Origin: Vicia villosa | Taxonomy: Eukaryota; Streptophyta; Magnoliopsida; Fabales; Fabaceae | Direction of reading: 5' to 3' | Length of the DNA: 64,000 nucleotides | Assembly: GCF_029867415.1 (NCBI RefSeq) | Contig: NW_026705007.1 | Coordinates: 434,001 to 498,000 of the forward strand | Shown: positions 23,247 to 34,353 of the stretch, one piece after another | Position numbering within the stretch: position 1 is the stretch's first letter | Layout: each line of letters starts with the position of its first letter | The notes under the pieces: model-generated | Told to the model about the DNA's origin: nothing | What the model saw: only the letters and a program-made list of their open reading frames with translations | Database searches by the model: none | Program-made: the position numbers and the translations under genes

Positions 23247-24446
23247 ATGCCTTCAACAAAGTATGAGATTGAAAAGTTCACCGGAGTGAATGATTTCGGT
23301 CTGTGGCGCTTGAAGATGAAAGCCCTACTGGTTCAGCAGGGTTGTTTGGAAGCGTTGAAGGGAGAGGCAGCCATGAATGCAGAATTGACGGCAGCGGAGA
23401 AGACAAATATGATCGAGAAAGCACACAGCGCAATTTTGTTGAGCCTTGGTGATAAGGTTCTCCGGCAGGTATCAAAGGAGACGACGGCATCAGGGTTATG
23501 GGTGAAACTTGAAAGTTTGTATATGACCAAATCGCTGGTAAATCGACTCTACCTGAAGCAAGCTTTGTATTCATTCAAGATGATTGAGGACAAAGTATTG
23601 GCTGAGCAGTTGGATATGTTCAACAAGCTGATTCTTGATCTTGAAAATATTGATGTGAAGATCGATGATGAAGATCAAGCGCTGTTACTATTGTGTTCTT
23701 TGCCTCGATCACATGCTCACTTCAAAGAAACTCTCTTGTATGGAAGGGAGTCCCTGACGTTTGAAGAAGTTCAATCAGCCTTGTACTCTAAAGACTTGAA
23801 TGAACGAAAGGAGCATAAACCTTCGACTGTTGGCGAAGGTTTGGCCGTTAAAGGAAAACTCTTACAAAAGGATGGTAAGTTCGACAAGAAGAAAGGCAAA
23901 AGCCAGTCGAAGACTTACAGTGGCGAAGCATCTGGCATTCGATGCTACCATTGTAAGAAGGAGGGTCACACAAGAAAGGTGTGCCCTGAACGCTTGAAAT
24001 ATCATGGAGGTAAGGATAATGGCAACGCTGCCATTGTTCAAGATGATTTCGAATCATCTGATGTTCTTGTGGTTTCAAGCAGTGACTCTAAGAAGGAGTG
24101 GATTATGGATTCAGGTTGCACTTGGCACATGACTCCAAACAAAGACTTGTTCGAGGAATTATGTGATCAAGATGGTGGATCAGTATTGCTGGGAAACAAC
24201 AAGGCTTGCAAGATTGCAGGTGTTGGATCTGTGAGATTCAAGCTCCATGATGAGTCAATAAGGTTGTTGACTGAAGTCAGGTATGTTCCTGATTTGAAGA
24301 GAAATCTGCTTTCTCTTGGTGAATTCGACAAGAAAGGATATGTTTTCCAAGGAGAGAAAAGTATCCTAAGAGTCATGAAGGGTTCGAAGGAAGTCTTGAG
24401 AGGCGTGAAGAAACAAGGCTTGTATACCCTGAGGCTGAAGTTGTAA
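23247..24446 (+). CDS. gag: gag and protease of the young copia element
   Basis: The first ATG of the frame is at 23247; the frame is open upstream to 23232 through a GTG but ATG is the likely start. The capsid region begins near residue 10 with an NDFGLWRLKMKALL segment. A CX2CX4HX4C zinc knuckle lies at about 233-246, and the aspartic protease active site IMDSGC at about 286-291. The frame ends at a stop at 24444-24446, just before the pre-integrase domain. In intact relatives gag and pol form one frame, so the stop follows from a single-base change near 24425-24435. The protein would still supply capsid and protease. Confidence 0.88.
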   Translation: MPSTKYEIEKFTGVNDFGLWRLKMKALLVQQGCLEALKGEAAMNAELTAAEKTNMIEKAHSAILLSLGDKVLRQVSKETTASGLWVKLESLYMTKSLVNRLYLKQALYSFKMIEDKVLAEQLDMFNKLILDLENIDVKIDDEDQALLLLCSLPRSHAHFKETLLYGRESLTFEEVQSALYSKDLNERKEHKPSTVGEGLAVKGKLLQKDGKFDKKKGKSQSKTYSGEASGIRCYHCKKEGHTRKVCPERLKYHGGKDNGNAAIVQDDFESSDVLVVSSSDSKKEWIMDSGCTWHMTPNKDLFEELCDQDGGSVLLGNNKACKIAGVGSVRFKLHDESIRLLTEVRYVPDLKRNLLSLGEFDKKGYVFQGEKSILRVMKGSKEVLRGVKKQGLYTLRLKL

Positions 24447-27207
24447 GTGGTTCGACAAATGTTGTATCCACGAAACCTTTGTCGAAGACAGAAATCTGGC
24501 ACATGAGATTGGGCCATGTCAGTGAAAGGGGTCTGGCCGAATTAGGGAAACAAAATCTGCTTGGTGGAGACAAAGTCGAAAAGCTGAAGTTTTGTGAACC
24601 CTGTGTACTTGGAAAATCTTGCAGAGTGAAGTTCAACAAAGGCAAACAAAGAACACATGGATCCCTTGATTACATCCATGCTGATCTTTGGGGGCCTGCA
24701 AGGTGTGCATCACATTCAGGAGCAAGGTATTTTCTATCCATAGTAGATGATTATTCCAGAAAATTATGGGTATTCATCCAGAAGACTAAGGATGAAACTT
24801 TTGAGAATTTCAAAAGTTGGAAGACTCTGGTTGAAAATCAGACTGGCAGGAAGGTCAAGAGGTTGAGAACCGACAATGGCCTTGAATTTTGCAATGAGGC
24901 ATTCGACAGTTTTTGTGCTGCCTTTGGTATTGCAAGGCACAGAACTACTGCAGGTACTCCACAGCAAAATGTTTGGCTGAAAGGTTTAATCGAACTATTT
25001 TGGAGAGAGTCAGATGCATGTTGACTAGTGCGGGGTTAACAAAGGGGTTCTGGGCTAAGGCTGTTTCGACAGCAACATATCTGATAAACAGATGTCCTTC
25101 GGCAGCGTTAGATATGAAGACACCTGAAGAAGTTTGGTCGGGACATCCACCAGATCTTGACAAACTGAGAGTATTTGACTGCGTAGCCTATGCTCACATT
25201 AGGCAAGACAAGGTCGAACCTAGAGCTCTGAAATGCATGTTCATGGGATACCCTGAAGGAGTCAAAGCTTATAGGCTATGGTGCCTAGAGCCAGGTCACA
25301 GGAGGTGTATCACCAGTCGAGATGTAGTTTTCAATGAAGCTGAAATGGCTTTTAAGAAAACTGATGATGTTGGTCGAAGTACAGAAACATCTGACGAAGA
25401 GCTGGAACAGGTAGAGATTCCTGTTGAGGTGGAGCATGTTGATGCTGAATTGCATATCCCAGATGAAGTCGAAGAAGAAGCAGAAGATGCTGAAGTTGAG
25501 GAAACTGACGATGACTACCTATTGTCAAGAGATAGGTCGAGAAGAGTCATCAAGCCACCTCAGAGACTTGGATATGCAGATCTTATAGCTTATGCCTTAA
25601 TCTCTGCAAGTGAGGTTCTAGACGAAGAACCTAGAGACTATAAGGAAGTTATGAGGAGTCGAAATAAGACTGAATGGCTGAAGGCCATGGATGATGAGAT
25701 AAAATCTCTTCATGATAATCATACCTGGGAACTGATCAAGAAACCTGCTGGGGCAAGGTTAGTCAGCTGTAAATGGATTTTCAAAGTTAAGGAAGGAATT
25801 GAAGGAGTGACGTCGAAAAGATACAAGGCAAGGTTAGTTGCAAGGGGTTTCACTCAGAAAGAAGGTGTCGACTTCAATGATGTGTTTTCTCCTGTTGTGA
25901 AGCATAGGTCCATTCGAATGTTGCTTGCCATGGTGGCACAGTTCGATCTTGAACTGGAACAGATGGATGTGAAGACTGCGTTCTTGTATGGTGATCTAGA
26001 TGAAACGATCCTGATGAGGCAACCTGAAGGGTATGTCGAAAAGGGGAAGGAAGATTATGTGTGCAAGTTAAAGAGATCTTTGTATGGGCTGAAACAATCT
26101 CCTGGACAGTGGAATAGGAGATTCGACAAGTTCATGGCACGCATAAGTTTCATTAGAAGTCAGTTCGACCACTGCGTTTACTTCAGATTTCGACCTGGTA
26201 ATTCATTTGTTATTTTGTTGCTTTATGTGGATGATATTCTCATAGCAAGCAACAGTGTCGAAGATGTGATGAGGGTGAAGGCTGAACTCAATAAGGAGTT
26301 CGATATGAAGGATCTGGGAGCTGCTTCCAGGATTCTTGGAATTGACATTCGAAGAGATAGAAAGAAGTCGAAGTTATGCATATCTCAAGAGGCATATCTA
26401 CGGAAGATTCTTGAAAAGTTTGGTATGTCGAATTCGAAGCCAGTTGTGACTCCAACAAACCCTCAATTCAAGCTGAGTATTGATCAGTGTCCCAGTACTG
26501 ATGTCGAAAGAGCCTATATGAATAGCATTTCGTATGCTAATATAGTTGGTTCTTTGATGTATGCTATGGTCTGTACTAGACCCGACATAGCATACGCAGT
26601 AAGTCTTGTAAGCAGGTACATGGCGAATCCTGGAAAGGCTCACTGGCAAGCATTGAAGTGGATTTTAAGGTACATAAATGGGTCTCTGAATAGAGTCCTA
26701 ATTTATGGTGGAGCCTTGGGTGAAGATAGTAAAGCAGTAATAGAAGGATATGTCGACTCTGATTATGCAGGTTGTATGGATTCCAGAAAATCTATTTCTG
26801 GATATGTTTTCACTATGTTTGGCACTGCAATTAGTTGGAAAGCAACACTTCAGAAGGTTGTTGCTCTATCAACCACTGAAGCGGAGTATATTGCCCTAAC
26901 TGAAGCTGTGAAAGAAGCATTGTGGCTTGAAGGTTTTGCGAAGGAGCTGAAACTTCAAGGTCGAGGTATCACTGTTAAATGTGATAGTCAAAGTGCAATA
27001 CACCTGTCGAAGAATTCAGCCTATCATGAGCGAACTAAGCACATTGATGTGAGGCTGCATTTCGTCAGAGGAGTAATCGAGCGTGGAGAAGTCCAAGTGC
27101 TGAAGGTTTCGACTGAAGACAATGCTGCTGATATGATCACCAAGACATTACCGAGTTGCAAGTTTTTCCACTGTATGCAGTTGATAAAGCTGCATGAAGA
27201 AAGCTAG
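24430..27207 (+). pseudogene. pol: pol of the young copia element, two frameshifts
   Basis: The first part, in another frame to about 24970, has the pre-integrase WHMRLGH and CEPC residues and integrase HADLWG, VDDYSR and RTDNG motifs. At about 24967-24973, right after the TPQQN motif, one base is missing and the frame changes again. The second part runs open to 27207: end of integrase, reverse transcriptase with MDVKTAFLYGD and YVDD, and RNase H with STTEAEY. With the break at 24425-24435, three frames are needed to read the polyprotein. No other stop is seen. Either the copy is defective but recently moved by proteins from another copy, or the changes are sequencing errors. Confidence 0.9.
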
Positions 27208-27237
27208 TCTGTTCCTTGACGTTGTAGAGTTAGATCC

Positions 27238-27249
27238 AAGGTGGAGATT
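27238..27249 (+). promoter_or_regulatory. Polypurine tract
   Basis: AAGGTGGAGATT directly before the 3' LTR start at 27250. Confidence 0.8.
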
Positions 27250-27736
27250 TGTGAGATATTGGATCGAACTCTAGTATGGTCGAAGGGTAGCTTCTGGTTC
27301 GACAGGATTAAGCATGAAGTCGAAGGTTGTTCACATGCTTGTGTTGAAGATGCTAGGGTCGTTAGCATGTTAAATTAGGTTGTGTCGAAGATGCTAGGGT
27401 CGTTAGCATGTTAAATTAGGTTTTAGTGTTTAAACCCTAATTTGTTAAGTTAGCTTGTTTATTAAGTTGGCTTGTGTAATGGGCCTTGTGGAAAAAACCC
27501 ATTAGTTAGTATGTTAGGTTTTATTATAAATAGCATACTAGTCTCTCATCATTGTTAAGCTGCAAATCCTAATTTGGGGGGAGAGAGGTTATTTGTTATT
27601 CTTGTAAACTTGTAAACTTGTTTTAAGAGAAAGTAAAAGAATATCAGTTATAACCAATATTTGTGTTCTCCTCTTCTTCCTTGTCCTTTATTCATCCCTT
27701 ATTTTATACTTTGTTCGTGGCATTGAATTCATAACA
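27250..27736 (+). repeat. 3' LTR of the young copia element
   Basis: 487 bp, the same length as the 5' LTR with one substitution seen. It is followed by the GATAC duplication. Confidence 0.95.
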
Positions 27737-27741
27737 GATAC

Positions 27742-28780
27742 AAATATTTTTTGTTAAAATAATAAGAGTATATATTAAAGAAAAAATCACAAGTTCAAAA
27801 ACTATTTCAAATAGTTTTTGAGAAAAAACTAAAAGCTAATAAAAAATTATAAACTAAAAACTAAAAGACAGTTATCAAACAAAATGTTTCATTAAAGTGA
27901 GGTGAAAAAATTAAAAACTAAAAAATTACAAAAATGAATATTTTGAATATTTTAGTTAAATTTTAAAAAGAATATTTTGAGTATTATAAAAAATTATAGA
28001 GATGTCAGATTTAATTTTGGAAGTAGCAGTAAAGATTTCCCTCACTTTCTTGAGGGATTAATGCTAGGCCCTATTATTTGTGTTTAGAGTACATACCTAA
28101 TAAAACCCATTGAGGAGGAGGAGCCCATGAGGGAAAAAATGTTACATTTTCGACCAAACAATTTAGACACAAATAGTGAGACAATGAAAGTTAGGCATAC
28201 ACCATACATAGAAGGTACGGTTGAATTTTAATTTAAAGAAAATATGAGTATGTACTTTCTCAGCACTAGTTAGTTATATCTCACACCTTAAATAGAAACA
28301 ATTGATTAAGCACACATGAATGAATATGATACAACAAAACTTTTTATGTTCACAGCGACATGAACAAAATCTTGGAAGAACATCTCCATCAAGAGTTGCA
28401 ATATTGTCACATCCAAAATGGTCATGACGCAGTATATAACAGAGGTAAATATTGTCGTGCATAATTGATTAACGATATCTCTCCATTGGATTCTCCATCG
28501 GTCTATTTCTTTTACATGGTATATCCAACATCCATATCATATTTTAGTAATAGGCAATTGATTCACTATTTTTACTATTTGGTTACAGTTTAATGTGTTT
28601 AAAAATTAGATACATAACTAAAATAAGTTATTTAAGAGTTTAATAGACATATATATGAATGAATGAATGATGTAAAGTAGTGTTACATTATATTATCATC
28701 TAAAGATTCGTTAATTTATTATATTAGTAAAATAAATTGTCATAATATAATGTTCATAAGTTTTATATCCTATAATATAG
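27742..28780. other. AT-rich spacer without a gene
   Basis: No supported gene. The pair CTATTATTTGTGTTTAGA near 28071 and TTTAGACACAAATAGTGAGA near 28162 is roughly inverted and could mark a small MITE of about 115 bp, but no target duplication is clear. Confidence 0.4.
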
Positions 28781-29333
28781 GACATGAACATGTGTTTATA
28801 AATGAAAATGATCTTCACCTTACAAGTCGGTTTTGTAGGAGAAAGTTAGACTAAACTCTAATTCTATCATGGTATGAAGAGTCTCCTTTAAAATCTGGTG
28901 GGCCACATACTATCGGGTCACCCACCATTTATTTACACACTCTAGTTGTCTAGTCTGTTTCCGCTATTGGGTCACTTACTATTTATTTCCACACTTCGTT
29001 GTCTAGTCATCATGGGCGCAAAGGAGTGTGTTAAGAGTCTCACATTGAATAATATATGGTATGAACATGTGCTTATAGGTGGAAACAATCATCACCCTAG
29101 TGTTAGTGCAACAAACAAGGGAGGGTCGAGCGAGGAGCATTCTTACTTTGTGGGACTTTCCTTTGAGCAACACACTTTTGTGGAAGACACTTAACTTGTC
29201 CACCTAAAACCTTAAGGTGATAGGTGTGAGTTCTCCCACTTATAAATGCTTAAGTCACCACATTCATATCCAATGTGGGACTATTATCCACACTGCTCAC
29301 ACTTGCTATATTCTCAACACTCCCCCTCAAGTG
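28780..29333. repeat. LTR or TRIM fragments in opposite orientations
   Basis: Plus strand 28800-28880 has CACCTTACAAGTCGG(T) and a decayed primer-site-like CATGGTATGAAGAGTC, typical of short plant LTR retroelements. A second plus-strand fragment at 29028-29100 (AGAGTCTCACATTGAATAAT, then GTGCTTATAGGTGG) resembles the start of the same LTR type. On the minus strand a polypurine tract (CACTTGAGGGGGAG, 29320-29333) abuts an LTR start TGTTGAGAATATAG at 29319, with AGTCCCACATTGG near 29270. The left end of that LTR is not clear. Confidence 0.55.
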
Positions 29334-29504
29334 TGAGTCCATAATGCTCTCCCTCAAGTGGAAGCTCTTTCTTCCACATACACTTGTACCGTCGTTGAAT
29401 CTCTCAATGGGACATTCTTTACCCATATGTGGGACATTTACCCTTGTCTATGGGGTACTTTTTATACAAGTAAGTTGGTCTCTTTCTCGAACCAAAGTCT
29501 CATG

Positions 29505-32313
29505 ATATCATTTGCTCAACCTCTAAATCAAGAGTAGCAGCCAAACTCAACACAATTCTAATTGATGACATCTTTACAGCAGGTGAGAAAATCTCATTAA
29601 AATCAACACTCTTTTTTTACGGAAATCTTTCACCATTAATCTAGCTTTATACCAAGGAGACTTAGAGTTGCTCTCATGTTTAACTATATAAATCCACCTG
29701 TTCTCCAAAGCGCTTTTTCCTTTAGGAAACTTCACTAAATTAGATGTGTGATTATCATGCAATGATTTCATCTCATTAGGCATTGCATCCAACCCTTTTT
29801 TATTTTCCTCACTTTCCATGGCCTCTTGAAAACACTCGGGTTCACCCTTATCAATCAAGGTCACATACTCATCAGAATTATACCTTGTAGAATGTTGTCT
29901 CTGCCTGATAGACCTTCTACGTTGAAATCGAGATGATTCTAGAGCTTCACCAAGATTCTCATCATGTGACATATCTCTCTCCCCTTCATCATCATTAGTT
30001 GGAATATTTTCCTAATCTCCAAGTTGTTGGTCATCAACATAATCATATGGCTCACCATTTTGATCATCACCACCAATAGCATATAGATTATGACTAGGTA
30101 ACCGAACTAGATCAACATTAGACAAATTGATATCTTTCTTGGGTGTAGTCTTCTCTACCTTATTGATGTCTTCAATATTTTGGTCTTCCATGAACACCGC
30201 ATTGAGGCTTCAATTAAGCTTATTCCTTACAGGATCATACAACATGTAACCAAACTCATCTTGCCCATAGGCGATGAAGATATATTGTTTTGACTTTGCA
30301 TCCAACTTGGATCTTTCATCTTTTGGAATATTCACAAAAGCCTTACTACCAAAAACTCTCAAATGTTCATACTTTACATTCATTCCAAACCAAATTTTCT
30401 CTGGAACTTCACTGTTCAAAGCAACAGTAGGAGTGGGATTAGGAACTTGCACCGCCGTGTAAATTGCCTCACCCTAATAATTATTTGGCAACTTAACTTC
30501 AGAGAGCATACACGTTACTCTCTCAATTAGTGTTCGATTCATCCTATCTGCTAAACCATTCAATTGAGGAGTTTTAGGATGATTCTTTTCACGTGCAATA
30601 CCATACTGCTTCCAATAGGAATCAAATGGTCCATAATACTCACCACTATTATCTGAACAAACACATTTCAGCTTTTCGCCTGTCTGTCTCTCTACCAAAG
30701 CATGGCATTCTTTGAACTTCTCTAACACTTGGTCTTTTGTCTTCAAAGTATAAACCCATAATTTCCTAGAACAATCATTAATAAAGGTAACAAAATAAAG
30801 TTCACCACTAAAGGATTCTACCTTTAATGAACCACAAACATCATAATGTACCAATTGAAACAACTTTGACTTCTTTGAGAGAGAGAGGGTGTCTCTTGAA
30901 AGATACTCTAGTCTGTTTATCAGCCATGCAACGAGAACACTTCTCCAAATATGCATTCTTTAATCAATTTGACAAAGTCTTCAAAGCCATAAAGATGCTT
31001 CCATGTCGATAGCATTCACAATGTTCCTAGCAACCAAGGCTTTTGTCAAATACAATTTATTAAGCTTCTCCCCTCTAGCCACAACCAAGTTACCTTTGTT
31101 GAGTTTCCACTTTCCAAAACCAAAGTGATTGTCATAACCACGATCATCAAGCATATGCCCAGAGATCAAATTAAAGCGGACATCTGAAGCATATTTAACA
31201 CCTCTAAGCAACAATTTTATTCCCATGTTGGTTTGCAAGCAAACATCACCAACACCAATTACTTTAGATATACCATCATTACCCATTTTTAACACTCCAA
31301 AATCACCAAAAGCGTAAGATGTGAAGAAATATTTCCTTGGTATAACATGCAATATAGCACCACTGTCAACTATCCACATGCTCTTGTCTGATACAAGATT
31401 AACAGACTCATGATCACGAAGAATAATAAGATCATCATTAGTAGCAGTAGTAACAGAATCATCATCATGATCATCGTGATCTCTTTGTTTAGACTTACCT
31501 TTTTGCCTTTGTTATCCCTTTTCCACTGACAACAATACTTTTGTACGTGTCCTATTTTGTAACAATAATGACACTCTAGATTCTTGTATCGTGGCTTGGA
31601 CTTTCTTTTGTTATTCTCTCTACCACCCTTCAGTTCTTTTTTATGACTTATCCTCCAATTTCCAGTGACAAGTACCTCGGATTGAGATGAAGAACCACGT
31701 GCCTTCCTTCTCATCTCTTTATTAAGAATACCACCCTTATTTGATTCTATAGAAACAATACCTCTAGGAGCAGATCTTGTAATAGAAACCTGAAACGTTT
31801 CCCAAGACTCTGGTAAATATAGCAATAAGAATAGTCCCAAAAGTTCGTCATCAAATTTAATACTCATTCCTGAAATCTGATCAAGGATACCTTAAAATTC
31901 ACTCAAGTGATCTGAAATAGAAGTCCCCTCCTTATACTTCAAACTTATAAAGCTATTCAACAAGAACAATTTATTATTTCCAGATTTAGAGGCATACAAG
32001 GACTCTATCTTCTCCCACAAAGTTCTGACATGTGACTCATTAGCAATATGATTATAAACATTATCTTCTACATATTGTCAAATAAAACCACATACTTGTT
32101 GATGTTTAAACTCCCATTCTTCATCAGACACAGAATCCGGATTTGCGGAACTAAAAATCAATAAATGCAATTTCTTCACAAATAATAAGTCTTTCATCTT
32201 ACCCTTCCATAAATGGTTATTAGAATTATTCAACAATACCATCTTTATCTTTATATTTTACTCCATCATTCAAACAAGTAAAATAGCCTTTAACCAAGAG
32301 CTCTGATACAGCT
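29505..32313 (-). pseudogene. Decayed Ty1/copia gag-pol
   Basis: Read from right to left on the minus strand: a primer-site remnant TGTATCAGAGCTC near 32300; a capsid portion and a zinc knuckle CHYCYKIGHVQKYC in the frame 31867-31370; protease IVDSGA and the linker in 31379-30981; integrase in 30956-30474 with VCSDN and TPQLNG motifs; the integrase C-terminal part in 30452-30210; a variable linker 30197-30012; and the start of reverse transcriptase in 29972-29574, continuing in another frame to about 29512. Reverse transcriptase ends near its LEVEQM segment; the YVDD core and RNase H are gone. Many stops and frame changes separate the pieces. Confidence 0.88.
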
Positions 32314-32830
32314 CTAATGGGAAATTAAAACACAGTAACAGACAATACGCAACAGATATAAAAATTACTCGCACTTGTAGGAACCTTAAGGATCAACAAC
32401 AAATATAAGACGACAAATCAAACAAATAAACGCACAAAATAACACTGATATTTTTAACATTGAAAAACCCTCAAAAAGAAAGTAAAAACTACGAGTCGTC
32501 CAGACCAAATAAATAGCTCCACTATAATCAATTGAGGGTACAAGAGAGTCTTAAATTGATTCACAAAAAAGTGCTAACAACTGCAAATCACAAAGCAAAA
32601 CTAACTTACAAATAAGAATCAAAAAGCTAAAAAATAATCCAAATATGTGGATCCAATGTGAGACACACATCCCTTCTGAGAAAAATCGGTTCAGGATCGA
32701 GACGTTTGGATGATGTTCGCTGCCCTGAACACTGCCTTATGTGAACCATTTTTGTGTTTAGGGTTTGTGTTTGTGTCTGTGTGTAATAATTCAACCCTAG
32801 AAACCCCAAATTTATAGAAGCCTTTGGTGA
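32314..32830 (-). repeat. Probable 5' LTR remnant of the decayed copia
   Basis: Lies just outside the primer-site remnant and has a minus-strand CTATAAATTTGG near 32815 that could be a TATA box. It does not match the LTR at 29190-29319, so the outer end and the pairing are unsure. Confidence 0.4.
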
Positions 32831-32861
32831 TTATGGACCACACAATTTTTGTCACAAAATG

Positions 32862-32974
32862 TTCCGTAGATATATCCACAGAAGTATCATAGATTTCTCC
32901 GTTCCGTAGATGCATCTACCGTAAACACCCATAATTTTTAATATCAGACCCTTTCGTAGATACATCTACGGAAG
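32862..32974. repeat. Array of short palindromes, left of the OTU ORF
   Basis: Three copies of a roughly 22-bp palindrome with half-site TTCCGTAGATG and its complement CATCTACGGAA start at 32862, 32902 and 32952. The last two are the best preserved. Confidence 0.8.
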
Positions 32975-33119
32975 TTTCCCTGTTAGTTTTTTTAGCAGAA
33001 CTCAATGCAGTAGCAGCATAAACACAAAAACATAAACACTTGGAAACACATAGACGCAAACATATAAACACAAAAAAGGATTATATTGCAATGTTATAGA
33101 GTGCATATATTACACTTTG

Positions 33120-34080
33120 AAACTAGATAAATACATCAAAAGAACTGTCGTCGGCTAAATCTGTTGGAGGTTCTAATCTTGACTTTTCGGCATTTGATTC
33201 CTTTTCGATGTTGTTCAACCTTTCAAAACCGTGCATCATATCCACAAAACGATCCCGCCACGTATCAACAGCTTCGGTATGATGAAGTGTCCATTCTGGT
33301 GACGTAGGTGGTATGGGGCATCCCTGTTTCAAGTAAACTTGCACAAAATGTTTTGATTTTGCAAGTTATCCAACACACATAATATGATCATTCGGATTTG
33401 TAGGAGGTGCGGAGCGAAAAAAAGGCTTCCGAAAAACCATATTGTGTCAAGTCAATGCATACCATGTCATATGCGCATGCAATAAGATGTCCCATTTCCG
33501 GGAATCTCATCCATTTTGAAGTCGGTGCGTAAGCGCCCAACCAAGGAACAAGAGCTCCGTGAATCAATTCAAATATAGCTTTGTCTCCAAATACCCGCGT
33601 GTACGAGTCTTTATGGTTCATCAACTCTTCGATAAGTTCATGACGGACAAGCTTATGGTCATCCTCTCCCTTACCAAGCAAAGCCGATACGACCCAGAAT
33701 CCACAATTACTGTCCCCAACCACATTGACGATTCGGTCGATGTATTTGTGCATAAAAACCAGCATCTCGTCGATGAATGGAATTTTTGGAGCAATATGCA
33801 TCTCTCCGATTGATGGAACTTTTGTGGCAATAGGTGTCAGAATCAAAACTTTCGGAGCAATAGGTGTAGGAGGCGGTTTGCTAATGCGAACTCCTTTGTT
33901 TGAACTTTTTTGAGATTTAGGAGTAGGTGAGTCGGGAAAGAGTTTGTCGACGTGCTCACAATATGAAGGATCTCGTGTAGTCGAGTTGTCCTTCGACGTA
34001 GGCTTCACTTTTTTCAGAGCTCCCTTTGTCTTAACCGGTTGAGTCTTGGAGTGAAATAAGGTATTGATGATGTAGGGTTT
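33120..34080 (-). pseudogene. OTU-like cysteine peptidase ORF, broken
   Basis: A minus-strand frame runs open from after a TAA at 34081-34083 to 33388. It has a lysine- and proline-rich lead, then VVGDSNCGFWVVSALLGKG, which fits the OTU catalytic Asp-x-x-Cys box, and EMGHLIACAYDMVCIDL, which fits the later conserved strand. After a one-base frame change near 33400 and a stop near 33370, the match continues with SKHFVQVYLKQGCPIPP, whose His is the likely catalytic partner, and ends at 33123. No ATG starts the lead; 34008 is a GTG. OTU peptidases remove ubiquitin, and in plants such domains also occur in Mutator-like transposons. Palindrome arrays on both sides suggest it is transposon cargo rather than a host gene. 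Confidence 0.68.
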
Positions 34081-34160
34081 TTAGGGTGTGGAATATGGAG
34101 AGTTTGAAGAAATGAAACAATGGAGGGAGTGATCATGCTGGTTCAAACTATATCAGACAC

Positions 34161-34353
34161 TTCCATAGATGCATCTACAAAATAATATGGCACTAAATCA
34201 TTCCGTAAATGAACCTATGGAACTATCCCTAAACTGAATTTATTTGTATTTTTCCCTATATATAGTAGTTTATTATACTTCCGTAGATGTAACTACAGAA
34301 TCTATCCATTTTTTTACATAAATGGGATGCTTTCGGAAGTGTATCTACAAAAA
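34161..34353. repeat. Array of short palindromes, right of the OTU ORF
   Basis: Four degenerate copies of the same palindrome type start at 34161 (TTCCATAGATGCATCTACAA), 34201, 34279 (TTCCGTAGATG) and 34331. They mirror the array at 32862-32974. Confidence 0.7.

Larger units (their letters stand above)
22735..27736 (+). mobile_element. Young Ty1/copia retrotransposon with frameshifted pol
   Basis: A 5002-bp element with two 487-bp LTRs (TGTGAGATAT ... TTCATAACA) and a perfect 5-bp duplication GATAC (22730-22734, 27737-27741). The order is gag, protease, integrase, reverse transcriptase, RNase H, so Ty1/copia. The LTRs differ at one position that I can find (C versus T in the CATTG(C/T)TAAGC segment). 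Pol is split by two single-base frame changes. Lineage is not resolved; gag resembles the Tork/Ivana-like groups. A related but decayed gag lies at 63297-63960. Confidence 0.93.

Noticed and set aside
23278..25163. Minus-strand ORFs opposite the young copia gag and pol
   Set aside because: They mirror real coding sequence on the plus strand.
28071..28185. Small MITE with TTTGTGTTTAGA-like ends
   Set aside because: The inverted ends are imperfect and no target duplication could be found.
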